Made by a program: the position numbers and the translations under genes
NCBI GenBank assembly: GCA_016776905.1
Contig: JADHSM010000003.1
Coordinates: forward strand, 124,001 to 188,000
Reading direction: 5' to 3'
DNA length: 64,000 bases
Origin: Planctomycetota bacterium
GTDB lineage: Bacteria; Planctomycetota; UBA8108; UBA1146
The notes under the pieces: generated by a model
Seen by the model: the letters and a program-made list of their open reading frames with translations, nothing else
What the model was told of the DNA's origin: nothing
The model's database searches: none
In this document: positions 46,491 to 55,363 of the stretch, one piece after another
Layout of the letters: every line of letters begins with the position of its first letter
How positions within the stretch are numbered: the first letter of the stretch is position 1

Positions 46491-47270
46491 ATGCAGATAC
46501 AACTCGATGGAAAATCGGCCCTCGTTTGCGGAAGCAGTCAAGGGATCGGTCTTGCCAGCGCTATCGAGCTTTCGGAACTCGGTTCAAAAATTACTCTTTG
46601 TGCCAGAAACGAAGCGGACCTGAACAAAGCCCTTCAGCAACTCTCGGGAGATGGTCATTCAACTCTCGTAGCTAATTTCGATGATCCAGATGATCTTGTT
46701 CAAAAAGTTCAATCTCACATCGATTCCAACGGTGCTTTTAATATCCTGATCAATAACTCAGGGGGTCCTCCAGGAGGACCCCTCTTCAAAGCCGATACAG
46801 AAGAGTTCTTCGTTTCGATGAGAAGACATCTCTCCTGTAACCATAGACTGGTGCAAACTCTTGTGCCGGGAATGATCGAGTTAGACTACGGGAGAATTGT
46901 TAACATCATCTCCACCTCGGTCAGAGAGCCCATTCAAGGTTTAGGAGTGTCCAATACCACCCGGGGAGCCGTGGCTTCATGGGCGAAGACTCTGTCCAAG
47001 GAATTGGGTCCCAATGGAATAACGATCAACAGTGTTCTTCCCGGTTTCACCGATACCAGTCGACTGAGTCAGTTGATGGAAAAGAAGGCCTCGAATGAAG
47101 GAAAAACTCCAAACGAGGTCAAGGATACTTGGTTGGGATCTATCCCGTTGGGAAGATTGGCGAGTGCTTCTGAAATCGGCTCTGCTGTCGCATTTTTGTG
47201 CTCACCTGCCGCTGCCTATATCACAGGAGTATGCTTGCCTGTCGACGGTGGACGTCTCAACCTGATCTAA
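46491..47270 (+). CDS. SDR-family protein with substituted active site, kynurenine-arm gene 1
   Basis: A 259-residue Rossmann-fold protein. The cofactor loop reads VCGSSQGIGLASA and NNSG follows, as in short-chain dehydrogenases. The Ser of the catalytic triad region is kept (IISTS), but the expected Tyr-x3-Lys is Ser-x3-Arg (SNTTRGAV), so normal SDR hydride chemistry is doubtful. It is first in a plus-strand run with aminomuconate semialdehyde dehydrogenase (30 bases downstream) and a RidA protein. AGGAAACAAT precedes the ATG. Its role in the pathway is unknown; it could bind an intermediate or act on it in a different way. Confidence 0.85.
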   Translation: MQIQLDGKSALVCGSSQGIGLASAIELSELGSKITLCARNEADLNKALQQLSGDGHSTLVANFDDPDDLVQKVQSHIDSNGAFNILINNSGGPPGGPLFKADTEEFFVSMRRHLSCNHRLVQTLVPGMIELDYGRIVNIISTSVREPIQGLGVSNTTRGAVASWAKTLSKELGPNGITINSVLPGFTDTSRLSQLMEKKASNEGKTPNEVKDTWLGSIPLGRLASASEIGSAVAFLCSPAAAYITGVCLPVDGGRLNLI

Positions 47271-47300
47271 ACTCGTCACGCTTCTGCGGAAGGAACAACG

Positions 47301-48785
47301 ATGGACCGTTCAACCATTTCCGAAGTTCTTCATTACATCGACGGTGAACGTGTTCCGTCACTCGATGGTGAGACATTGGAAAATATTGAGCCGGCAACTG
47401 GTAAATCGCTCGGCTCTATCGCAGCAGGAAAGTCCTCGGATGTCGATCGAGCTGTCGAAGCCGCTTCACGCGCTGCTCAGAGTTGGGCGGAGAGCCCTCC
47501 TGAAGTTCGTGGATATCATCTCGAAAAACTAGCTCAAGGGATCGAAAACCGCATCGAAGATCTGGCGATGGCCGAAAGTATTGATAATGGAAAACCGGTC
47601 TCAGTCGCTCGAAGTCTGGACATCCCAAGAGCCGCTGCGAACTTAAGGTTCTTTGCGGGAGCGGCCCGATATCAACATGAAGATGCCTTTCGCACACGGC
47701 TCCCAGGGGACCAATTATGGAACGTTTCAGTGACTCGCCCCATAGGAATTTCAGGATGCATCTCCCCATGGAACCTGCCGTTGTACCTCTTCACTTGGAA
47801 GATCGCTCCGGCATTGGCCGCCGGCTGTACAGTTGTGGGCAAACCATCAGAAGTCACGCCGGTGACTGCTGACCTTCTCGGAAGAATCGCTTCGGAAACA
47901 GGATTCCCGCCAGGCGTCTTAAATATTATCCAAGGGAGTGGACCGGATGCGGGGTCCCCCATCGTCGAGCACCCGCAAATACCCGCCATTTCTTTCACTG
48001 GGGGTACTTCCACGGGAGCGGTGATCGCCAGCCAGGCCGCCCCCTCTTTCAAAAAGACACTGCTGGAACTCGGTGGTAAAAATCCAACTCTTGTCTTTGA
48101 CGATGCGAATTTCGATTCCGCCGTCGAGGGAGCATTCCGAGCGGCATTCTCGAACCAAGGGCAGATTTGCCTTTGTGGTTCCAGAATCTTGGTCCATTCC
48201 AGTATCGCCGATAGATTTACAGAACGATTGGTCGAACGAACTCGCGAGATGACCATTGGTGACCCCTTGGAAAACAACACCATGATGGGATCTCTTGTTT
48301 CTTCATCTCATCTTGAAAAGGTAGAGGCCTGTCTTGTTGCCGCTAAAAATGATGGCGGAGAAATCCTAACCGGTGGAAAACGAATCCAGCCCGAGGGGCG
48401 CTGTAAAGACGGATTTTTCCTATCTCCTGCTGTCATTCGCGGTCTGGATTCAAAATCAGCAACGAATCAGGATGAAATCTTCGGACCTGTCGCATCTATC
48501 ATCACATTTGATGATGAAGAGGAAGCGATCCAAATTGCAAACGGTGTTCGTTACGGACTGGCTGCGAGTGTCTGGACAGAAAATCTTGATCGAGCTATCA
48601 GAGTTTCCGAAAAGATTGAAGCGGGAACCGTTTGGGTCAATTGCTGGATGAAGCGGGACTTGAGAACAGTCTTTGGTGGTGTCAAAGACAGTGGATTGGG
48701 AAGAGAGGGCGGCACTGATTCCCTCCGGTTTTTCCAAGAACCTACCAATGTTTGTATTCGTTTCGAATCGAACTCCAAAGAATAG
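47301..48785 (+). CDS. 2-aminomuconate 6-semialdehyde dehydrogenase
   Basis: A 494-residue ALDH oxidising 2-aminomuconate semialdehyde to 2-aminomuconate with NAD. Catalytic residues are seen: Asn in ISPWNLPLYLFTWKIAPALA, Glu in LLELGGKNPTLVF and Cys in NQGQICLCGSR. The WNLPLYLFTWKIAPALA segment is typical of the aminomuconate/hydroxymuconate semialdehyde dehydrogenase subgroup. The other genes of the kynurenine pathway nearby support the amino form. ATG 47301 lies 30 bases after the SDR stop with a GGAA upstream. Confidence 0.87.
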   Translation: MDRSTISEVLHYIDGERVPSLDGETLENIEPATGKSLGSIAAGKSSDVDRAVEAASRAAQSWAESPPEVRGYHLEKLAQGIENRIEDLAMAESIDNGKPVSVARSLDIPRAAANLRFFAGAARYQHEDAFRTRLPGDQLWNVSVTRPIGISGCISPWNLPLYLFTWKIAPALAAGCTVVGKPSEVTPVTADLLGRIASETGFPPGVLNIIQGSGPDAGSPIVEHPQIPAISFTGGTSTGAVIASQAAPSFKKTLLELGGKNPTLVFDDANFDSAVEGAFRAAFSNQGQICLCGSRILVHSSIADRFTERLVERTREMTIGDPLENNTMMGSLVSSSHLEKVEACLVAAKNDGGEILTGGKRIQPEGRCKDGFFLSPAVIRGLDSKSATNQDEIFGPVASIITFDDEEEAIQIANGVRYGLAASVWTENLDRAIRVSEKIEAGTVWVNCWMKRDLRTVFGGVKDSGLGREGGTDSLRFFQEPTNVCIRFESNSKE

Positions 48786-48799
48786 CGAAAGGAACATCG

Positions 48800-49225
48800 A
48801 TGAGCGACCATGTCACCGATAGCCAAAGAGCCCCTGAGCCTGTGGGGCCATACCCCCACGCCCGTCGAGCTGGGGATTACATTTTTTTGAGCGGTGTAGG
48901 CCCCAGATCGAGGGGTACACGTGAAATTCCGGGTGTCACCCTCTCCGATGAGGGAAACATCGTAGACTACTGTATCGAAACCCAATGTCGGTCCTGCTTT
49001 GAAAACGTCCAGAATGTGGTCGAAGATTCAGGGGCTCGTTGGGATGAAGTCGTCGACGTTGCGGTGTATCTCACAGACATGAAAAAAGACTTTGCAGCCT
49101 TTAACCGTGTCTATGAAGAATACTTTGGTGAAATTAGACCATGTCGAACAACCGTGGAAGTCGGGGCACTACCCACTCCCATTGCAGTTGAACTAAAAGT
49201 CATCGTTTATGCCCCGAGAGGCTAA
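48800..49225 (+). CDS. RidA-family 2-aminomuconate deaminase candidate
   Basis: A 141-residue YjgF/YER057c/UK114 family protein. It has PEPVGPYPHARRAGDYIFLSG at the N-terminus, and CRTTVEVGALPTPIAVELKV matching the R.TVEV..LP.....E..V family end. Members in aminophenol and kynurenine operons deaminate 2-aminomuconate to 4-oxalocrotonate; general RidA proteins destroy enamines. Location after the semialdehyde dehydrogenase favours the deaminase role. ATG 48800 has AAAGGAAC upstream; the frame open to 48752 would overlap the dehydrogenase gene. Confidence 0.82.
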   Translation: MSDHVTDSQRAPEPVGPYPHARRAGDYIFLSGVGPRSRGTREIPGVTLSDEGNIVDYCIETQCRSCFENVQNVVEDSGARWDEVVDVAVYLTDMKKDFAAFNRVYEEYFGEIRPCRTTVEVGALPTPIAVELKVIVYAPRG

Positions 49226-49237
49226 GGAGATCGGCCC

Positions 49238-51010
49238 TTGATCAGCATCGACAAGCGCTTACTCGCAGTCGTACTTGTCGTTGTTGGCGGCCTTGCCATC
49301 TTCGTGGGTCGCTTCATTCTCGATGATAATGAATCGCCCCTTCCGAAGTTTCCTTTGTCTCAAGAAGGCCAACAAGGATCTCCAAGTAATCCAAAGGCTT
49401 CCGGCTCTTCAGATCTTTACACGGGTTCCACTGACTCGAAAGTTCCAGATGGTCCTCAAACCCGATTTGCCGGACAAGTTATCGATGTAACAACCGGACT
49501 TCCTGTTCCGGAAGCGACTGTTGCACTTCGAAACTACAAGGGATCGATTCCCCTAGGCCATTCAAGAACCCGTTCCGGCGGATATTTCAATGTTGAAGTT
49601 CCTGAAGTGAACCGAGCCAGCGTCACTGTCCGTGCTGAGGGCTACGCTCCTGCACGTTGGTTATGGGATTCCGAATCTTCCATGAGTGGGGGTTCCAATA
49701 CGAACAACCCTTCAGAAGAACTTCTCTTAGCCATCGCTCCTGAAAGTGTCATATGGGTCAGCGTCGAAGCTCCCCCCTCTGACCTTCCTACTGACATTCT
49801 CGTCGAAAGCAGACTTCTTGAGGCGCGGACATCCAACGAAATGGGAGCAACTGTTCCGGTCCCGCCTGTCTCCATGTCCGAAAGGGCACAACGCCTAGGC
49901 GGATTAATCGCAGGACGACACAGTGTCAGCATTCGCTCAGGATCAAAAGTTCTCGCTCGTAGCGAAATCGAAATCGGAGAAGGTGAAGAAAGAGATCTGG
50001 TTTTCAGATTAGGACCTTCTATTCGTGTATCAGGATTGGTTCTGAGAAATGAAATCGCTGTTGAGGGAGGCACCGTCCAAACATGGTGTAGAGAAACTCA
50101 GGCCTCAGCGACGATCCCTGTCGACTTCAACGGTCAGTTTGAAGCACTTTTACCCAGTCCTGGGCTGTGGAGATTCATTTGGACTTCATCCCTAGGTAAT
50201 GGCGAAGGAACCACCCTCGAACAAAACTTACAAACTGATTCAGAAGTGGTACTCAGCCTCAACACGGGTCGCATTGATGGTCGCGTCGTCGGCCCTAGAG
50301 GAGAATCTGTAGTCGGACTTCAGGGAAGCCTCTTTGGACCCCGACCCTTTTCATTCACAACCGATGAAGACGGTAGATTCCTTTTAGACGACGTCCCTTA
50401 CGGTACATATAAATGGGTATTCTTGCAGCTTCCTGAACGAGTCTTCGCTCAGAGCAGGAACTTCGAGGTCTCAGGGGATCAATACGAAGAGTTTCAGTTC
50501 AGCGGAGCGACGGAGCTGAATGTCACAGTGTTCCGAGCCGAGAGTGAGTACATCCAACCTAAACTAACAACAGTTCCGGTCTACCTTCTCGATGAAAGTG
50601 GCTCTCTTTCTCCGTTGAAACGCACTGACCAACCGGAACAGTTTCTCTGGCCTCGTAACGGTGGAGTCGGCGTCGTCTACCAACGTGGTTGGACACCGTA
50701 CTTCTTTTCAACAGGTCCTTCTGATTTCCCATTACCCATCAAAGCGACACTTCAACCTGCGGGAGAAGTCACGGTAACGCTCGTTGGATACGATGGAGAA
50801 GTTCTGTCAAACCATCCCTTCGAAATCATTCCTTTGTCTGCTCCAGAAATCCCTCATTCTTGGGCCAACAGGAAAACAGGTCCCCGTGGATCCAGTCGGG
50901 TCACATTATCTCCGGGCCAATATGAAATCCGATCTCACTTAGATAGTGGTCCTGCCGCGAAGTCGATTTTCATTACACCTAAGGAATCGATTCGGCTGCG
51001 CTTGCCTTAA
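49238..51010 (+). CDS. Membrane-anchored protein with carboxypeptidase-regulatory-like domains
   Basis: A 590-residue protein. One N-terminal transmembrane helix (LLAVVLVVVGGLAIFVGRFI) is followed by a low-complexity Ser/Gly/Pro linker, then beta-sandwich domains of the CarboxypepD_reg type (GQVIDVTTGLPVPEATVALR, about 75-150, and GRVVGPRGESVVGLQGSL, about 345-420). The rest is also beta rich. TTG 49238 is the start, with AAGGAG 8 bases upstream. It follows the RidA gene by 12 bases and is likely in the same transcript, though no link to tryptophan use is evident. Similar proteins are common in planctomycete envelopes. Confidence 0.68.
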   Translation: MISIDKRLLAVVLVVVGGLAIFVGRFILDDNESPLPKFPLSQEGQQGSPSNPKASGSSDLYTGSTDSKVPDGPQTRFAGQVIDVTTGLPVPEATVALRNYKGSIPLGHSRTRSGGYFNVEVPEVNRASVTVRAEGYAPARWLWDSESSMSGGSNTNNPSEELLLAIAPESVIWVSVEAPPSDLPTDILVESRLLEARTSNEMGATVPVPPVSMSERAQRLGGLIAGRHSVSIRSGSKVLARSEIEIGEGEERDLVFRLGPSIRVSGLVLRNEIAVEGGTVQTWCRETQASATIPVDFNGQFEALLPSPGLWRFIWTSSLGNGEGTTLEQNLQTDSEVVLSLNTGRIDGRVVGPRGESVVGLQGSLFGPRPFSFTTDEDGRFLLDDVPYGTYKWVFLQLPERVFAQSRNFEVSGDQYEEFQFSGATELNVTVFRAESEYIQPKLTTVPVYLLDESGSLSPLKRTDQPEQFLWPRNGGVGVVYQRGWTPYFFSTGPSDFPLPIKATLQPAGEVTVTLVGYDGEVLSNHPFEIIPLSAPEIPHSWANRKTGPRGSSRVTLSPGQYEIRSHLDSGPAAKSIFITPKESIRLRLP

Positions 51011-51032
51011 CTCTTCACTATTATTCGTCGAG

Positions 51033-51344
51033 TTATATGCGGAGTTTTTTTCGAATCACGAGAGAAGACTCTCGATCAAATCCTAAAAGTTGACGAAAAC
51101 CTTCAATGATAAACTCAGATTCTTCGGTCGAGCCAGGCTCGATGGTTTCGTGAAATTCATGAGCAAGATTCCACTTTACCTGATCACGTTGAAATTCTTC
51201 GATGAGGTGACCCACCTTCTGGGTCGAGTTATCAGCGACGAATCCACATAGCATCACCAAAGCCTCGTCATGTTGCCGAGTTATCCAGACTAGAAATGCC
51301 ACGGTTTCTGGAGAATCGAAGACTCCACCTACTGATGATTCCAT
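51033..51344 (-). CDS. Small hypothetical protein, last gene of the kynurenine minus-strand run
   Basis: A 103-residue soluble, acidic protein that I do not recognise (ESSVGGVFDSPETVAFLVW ... ESSLVIRKKLRI). It is helical in appearance, with no signal peptide or membrane segment. ATG 51344 is preceded by AAGGTG and lies 9 bases after the formamidase stop, which supports a real, co-transcribed gene. The 22-bp gap to the convergent gene's stop holds no clear terminator. Confidence 0.5.
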   Translation of the reverse strand: MESSVGGVFDSPETVAFLVWITRQHDEALVMLCGFVADNSTQKVGHLIEEFQRDQVKWNLAHEFHETIEPGSTEESEFIIEGFRQLLGFDRESSLVIRKKLRI

Positions 51345-51353
51345 GACACCTTT

Positions 51354-51980
51354 TCAGAGAGGGAGAGATCTCAAAACCGCTCTCACCGGCGATGCATCGA
51401 AGCCTTGCAACTTTAATGGCAATGCTAATAACTCGTACGCACCGTCCTCAACTCCATTCAATACCAAACCTTCAAGGATAAGAATGTCCCCATCCTTGCA
51501 AGCAGCATGAGAAGGAAGATCTTTTGAATCTGCGTGGTCAACGCTTGGAGTATCAACACCCAATAGAGTCACACCGTTTTTAGAAAAATAGCGGATCAAT
51601 GCCGGCGAGATTGCTGAAAAGTTTCCACCCCAGTGATCCGGATCGGGATGTGAACCTGTGTTGAGGAGTACACGAGAACTCTTCGGTTGCGCGACGAGAT
51701 GCTCCAAAGTGATCTCTTCGCCTTCTTTAGCTGTGACTGAAATTACCTGGCACTCACCAATACACCGAGATAAATCGACCGACTCGATGGTGGCTCCATC
51801 TACATCATAGTGACTCGGCGCATCCAGATGACTTCCAAGGTGAACCGTCGACCGCAAAGTGGAGAGGGTCAAGTTGTCACCTTGAGACAGATCTAGTAAG
51901 ACCTCACGGCTCAGAGGCGAGTCTCCTGGAAAGACCGCTGTCTCTGGTTTGAGAAGAGGAGAGATATCGATGAGATCCAA
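51354..51980 (-). CDS. kynB: Kynurenine formamidase (cyclase family)
   Basis: A 208-residue metal-dependent hydrolase converting N-formylkynurenine to kynurenine and formate. The cyclase-family metal motif is HLGSHLDAPSH (about 47-57), and GVDTPSVDHADSKDLPSHAA matches the second conserved block. TTG 51980 has an excellent AAGGAG five bases upstream. It lies 8 bases after the tryptophan dioxygenase stop. Confidence 0.9.
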   Translation of the reverse strand: MDLIDISPLLKPETAVFPGDSPLSREVLLDLSQGDNLTLSTLRSTVHLGSHLDAPSHYDVDGATIESVDLSRCIGECQVISVTAKEGEEITLEHLVAQPKSSRVLLNTGSHPDPDHWGGNFSAISPALIRYFSKNGVTLLGVDTPSVDHADSKDLPSHAACKDGDILILEGLVLNGVEDGAYELLALPLKLQGFDASPVRAVLRSLPL

Positions 51981-51988
51981 TGTTCTCC

Positions 51989-52771
51989 TTACATCTCGGA
52001 GCGAATAGCCCAGAGGTCCGGGAAAAGCGGCGTAAAGAGGGTCCTTTTTAAGAACTCAACCCCATCACTTCCTCCAGTACCAATTTTCGTGCCGATGGTT
52101 CGCTCTGCTAACTTCACATGGCGATAACGCCACTCCTGAATACCTTCGTCGATATCGGTGAGCAGTTCCAAAAGCACAGAGACATCCGGCTTCTCTCTGT
52201 ACATTCGAAGAAGTTCTTTTTGAACTCCTTCGTTTTCAGTGATCGCTTGTGTGACATCCCTCTCGAGAATTTCTTGCGGAATATTGCATCCGCTCCGGGA
52301 AAGATATGAGTTCAACACATCCATCAGGCAAGGCGCATTTAGCGATTGCTCCAGTTCATCTCTCAGCGGAACGCCTTCGGGTGTCATATCGAGAACGCGC
52401 TGCCTTTTGTAACCCAGCCTGAACTCCATTATCCGGAATTGTACAGACTGAAATCCGCTCGCAGTGTCGAGTCTATCTCGAAAAGAAACGAAACTGAGTG
52501 GAGTCATCGTTTCAAGAATGTCGACTTGTTGAACAAGTGTCTTAAGAATCATTCTCATTCTTTTGAGAGTCGCCACGCATCCCCATAGATCATCTTCATT
52601 CAAGCAGTACTCGGCTCTGTCCATTTCATGAAGAAACTGTTTAAACCAAAGCTCGTACGTTTGATGGATGATGATGAAAAGAGTCTCGTCATGTTCGGCG
52701 GGCTCTGATCTGGGCGTTTGAATATCCAGAAGTTGAGAGATCCCAAGATAATCGTGATACGTCAAGGTCAT
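51989..52771 (-). CDS. kynA: Tryptophan 2,3-dioxygenase
   Basis: A 260-residue haem enzyme opening the indole ring of L-tryptophan to N-formylkynurenine. The family blocks are clear: ETLFIIIHQTYELWFKQFLH with the substrate-site His and Tyr, LSFVSFRDRLDTASGFQSVQ, and RYRHVKLAERTIGTKIGTGG with the haem-ligand His. The length is close to bacterial homologues. ATG 52771 overlaps the kynurenine monooxygenase stop (ATGA). Confidence 0.95.
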   Translation of the reverse strand: MTLTYHDYLGISQLLDIQTPRSEPAEHDETLFIIIHQTYELWFKQFLHEMDRAEYCLNEDDLWGCVATLKRMRMILKTLVQQVDILETMTPLSFVSFRDRLDTASGFQSVQFRIMEFRLGYKRQRVLDMTPEGVPLRDELEQSLNAPCLMDVLNSYLSRSGCNIPQEILERDVTQAITENEGVQKELLRMYREKPDVSVLLELLTDIDEGIQEWRYRHVKLAERTIGTKIGTGGSDGVEFLKRTLFTPLFPDLWAIRSEM

Positions 52772-54090
52772 TTCAGACTCCAGAGAAAGGCCATCACAAC
52801 AATGGCGACCACTAGAACAACTACGAATCGAATAGTCTTTTCCTGTGACTTCGAAATGCTAATCGCGTCAGCATACGGAGTGTTTGAGAAACTAACCATC
52901 GAGTAAAGAGAACGGTACCACCCGGGGAGACATTTCTGTAGAAGGTTTGAAAACTTCTTAGAGAGCAAAAACAGCGGCTTAGCCACATGATCTTGCATTT
53001 CATAGAAGTTTTGCAGGGCAAGATCTGCAATGGCATTACCATTTACAATCCGCTCCTCCTGATACTCCACGAGGGCTTGGTCGAGATCTTCTGGATTCGA
53101 TTCTATTCTCTCACAAAGAATTCGGACATCTTCAAAGCCAGCATTCATACCCTGACCATAAAATGGCACGATGGCATGCGCAGAATCACCGACAAGAGCG
53201 ATTTTCCCCACCACCCAAGGCTTGCATCGAATCGTCACGAGAGACGAAGGAGAAGAAGCTAAGTACTGCTCTTCCAAATCAGGAACCAGAGCAGGAACGT
53301 CCGGGAACCATTCTTCGAAATATCTCTTCACCTGGCTGGGATCTTTCAACTGCGAAAATGAGTTCTCACCTTCGAGGGGCCAGAAGAGAGTCCCAGTAAA
53401 AGAACCATCGCCATTTGGCAGGGCAATCATCATGAACTTTCCACGTGGCCAAATATGCAGGGCATTTTTCTCTATTCGAAATTCGCCATCTTCTGCGGGC
53501 GGGATATACAACTCGGTATATCCATGCGTGAGATAATCCTGCGAATAGTTGAAGCGATCACCCACCATTAAGTTTTGGCGTACCGCTGAATATGCGCCGT
53601 CTGCACCAATAACTAAGTCGCCATTCACCTCAACGATTTCACCTGTATCTTCATGTTCAAAGCGAACCACGCCCGCTCTGGCATCTACTCCAATGCAGCG
53701 TTGCTGAAAGTGAAGTTCTACTTCTTTTTCCTCTGCTGCCTTTTCAATCAAAAACTTATTTAATCCACCCCGTGAGATGCTGTAGATATTGTCGTCAGCG
53801 TTGGGTGAATAAGGCTGAAAGGTCGTTGTGGAATCTTTTCCATGCATTCTACGACCTCGCATAGGAACGGCCATCTCCAATGCATGCTCACGTAGGCCTA
53901 CTCTTTCTAAGGCAGTGAGACCTCGCGTTGAAATCGCAAGATTAATACTTCGGCCATGAACTATTCTCGCATCACGAATATCTCCACGGCGTTCATATAC
54001 CGAGACCTTATGACCATCGCGGGACAATGCCAACGCAGCGAGTGCGCCAGTCAAACCTCCCCCAACGATGACGATGGATTTTTTCGACAT
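52768..54090 (-). CDS. Kynurenine 3-monooxygenase
   Basis: A 440-residue FAD hydroxylase making 3-hydroxykynurenine from kynurenine, NADPH and O2. It has the N-terminal GGGLTGALAALALSRDGHKV dinucleotide motif, GRSINLAISTRG of the kynurenine monooxygenase family, and VGDSAHAIVPFYGQGMNAGF. A C-terminal transmembrane helix (VVVLVVAIVVMAFLW) would anchor it to the membrane, as in the eukaryotic enzyme. ATG 54090 is chosen over the open frame to 54189, which lies inside kynureninase. Confidence 0.94.
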   Translation of the reverse strand: MSKKSIVIVGGGLTGALAALALSRDGHKVSVYERRGDIRDARIVHGRSINLAISTRGLTALERVGLREHALEMAVPMRGRRMHGKDSTTTFQPYSPNADDNIYSISRGGLNKFLIEKAAEEKEVELHFQQRCIGVDARAGVVRFEHEDTGEIVEVNGDLVIGADGAYSAVRQNLMVGDRFNYSQDYLTHGYTELYIPPAEDGEFRIEKNALHIWPRGKFMMIALPNGDGSFTGTLFWPLEGENSFSQLKDPSQVKRYFEEWFPDVPALVPDLEEQYLASSPSSLVTIRCKPWVVGKIALVGDSAHAIVPFYGQGMNAGFEDVRILCERIESNPEDLDQALVEYQEERIVNGNAIADLALQNFYEMQDHVAKPLFLLSKKFSNLLQKCLPGWYRSLYSMVSFSNTPYADAISISKSQEKTIRFVVVLVVAIVVMAFLWSLK

Positions 54091-54091
54091 A

Positions 54092-55363
54092 TCAGTTCGT
54101 CGCCCCCACTTGTTCTCCCAATACCTGGGAGAATCGAGCGATCTCTTCATAGGTATTATACAAAGGAGTCGGAGCAATCCGGATGACATCCGGAGGACGG
54201 AAATCTGTGACGATTCCAGTGGCCTGAAGAAACTCTCTCAATTCTTGAGCACTTCCATGAACTTTTATGGAAATCTGTGCTCCTCTGCTGTCTTCGTCAG
54301 CAGGCGTGATGATCGAATAATGATCCTCACCTATGGCACTAATGCACTCTTCCAAAAATCCAGTCATTCTTTTTGAACGCTCTCTGAGTGAACTGATTCC
54401 TACCTCATCGAAGATCGCCAAAGATGCGTGTAGCGGTGCCATCGACAAGATCGGCGGATTAGAAACTTGCCAACCTTCAGCACCCGGGTGAGGTACGAAA
54501 TCTGTCATCTCGTCCATCTGAAATCTCGTTGCAGGGTCATTCCCCCACCAACCTGCGAGTCGAACAAGATCTTCGTTTGTCGCATGTCGCTCGTGAACGA
54601 ATGCTCCCCCGACTGCTCCTGGTCCACAATTGATGTACTTGTAACTACACCAGGCCGCAAAATCGACGCCGTCGTCATGTAAGTTGAGGTCAATATTTCC
54701 CGCAGCATGTGCAAGATCGACCCCAAATGGAACATCATGTGCAGCACACGCCGCTGAAATAGCAGCGAGGTCATAGGCTTGACCCGTGAAAAAATTGACT
54801 CCCGCCAACATCACCATCGCCAACTCTGAATGATGCTCTTCGATCGACGCGACAATATCTTGAGTTTCAAGACAGTGGCGGTCTTCTTTTGGCTCCAGAA
54901 CCAGCATATCCCGATTCACATCGCCATTGTGCCAACGAATCTGGGCTTGCAATGCGTAGATATCAGAGGGGAAGGTGGGCGCATCTGAAAGGATACGAGT
55001 CTTACGACCTTTGGGGCGATAGAAGGAGGCCATCAGGAAATGGAGATTTGCAGTCAGGGTATTCATAAATACCACTTCACCGGGACGAGCACCGACGAGA
55101 CGAGCCCCACTTTCCCGGAAGGACTCATGATAGGGATACCAAGGCCTGCGGGCATGATGATGCCCGTCTACAGCCAGATCTCTCCAGTCCTCAAGCTCTG
55201 CTTGCACGTCTACAAAAACCGCCTTGGGCATGAGCCCCAGTGAATTCCCGCAAAAGTAGACCATATCCCCACCGTCTTTTCTTTGGGGGATATGAAATTG
55301 ATCTCTTCGGGTTTTTACGGGGTCTTGATCTTCAAGTTGTCGCGCCCTGTCCAGCAATGTCAT
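54092..55363 (-). CDS. kynU: Kynureninase
   Basis: A 423-residue PLP enzyme cleaving 3-hydroxykynurenine to 3-hydroxyanthranilate and alanine. The PLP Lys lies in DFAAWCSYKYINCGPGAVGG, and YFCGNSLGLMPK at the N-terminus and RPWYPYHESFRE are family blocks. ATG 55363 overlaps the stop of the ACMS decarboxylase gene (ATGA), and its stop is 1 base before the monooxygenase start. Confidence 0.95.
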   Translation of the reverse strand: MTLLDRARQLEDQDPVKTRRDQFHIPQRKDGGDMVYFCGNSLGLMPKAVFVDVQAELEDWRDLAVDGHHHARRPWYPYHESFRESGARLVGARPGEVVFMNTLTANLHFLMASFYRPKGRKTRILSDAPTFPSDIYALQAQIRWHNGDVNRDMLVLEPKEDRHCLETQDIVASIEEHHSELAMVMLAGVNFFTGQAYDLAAISAACAAHDVPFGVDLAHAAGNIDLNLHDDGVDFAAWCSYKYINCGPGAVGGAFVHERHATNEDLVRLAGWWGNDPATRFQMDEMTDFVPHPGAEGWQVSNPPILSMAPLHASLAIFDEVGISSLRERSKRMTGFLEECISAIGEDHYSIITPADEDSRGAQISIKVHGSAQELREFLQATGIVTDFRPPDVIRIAPTPLYNTYEEIARFSQVLGEQVGATN

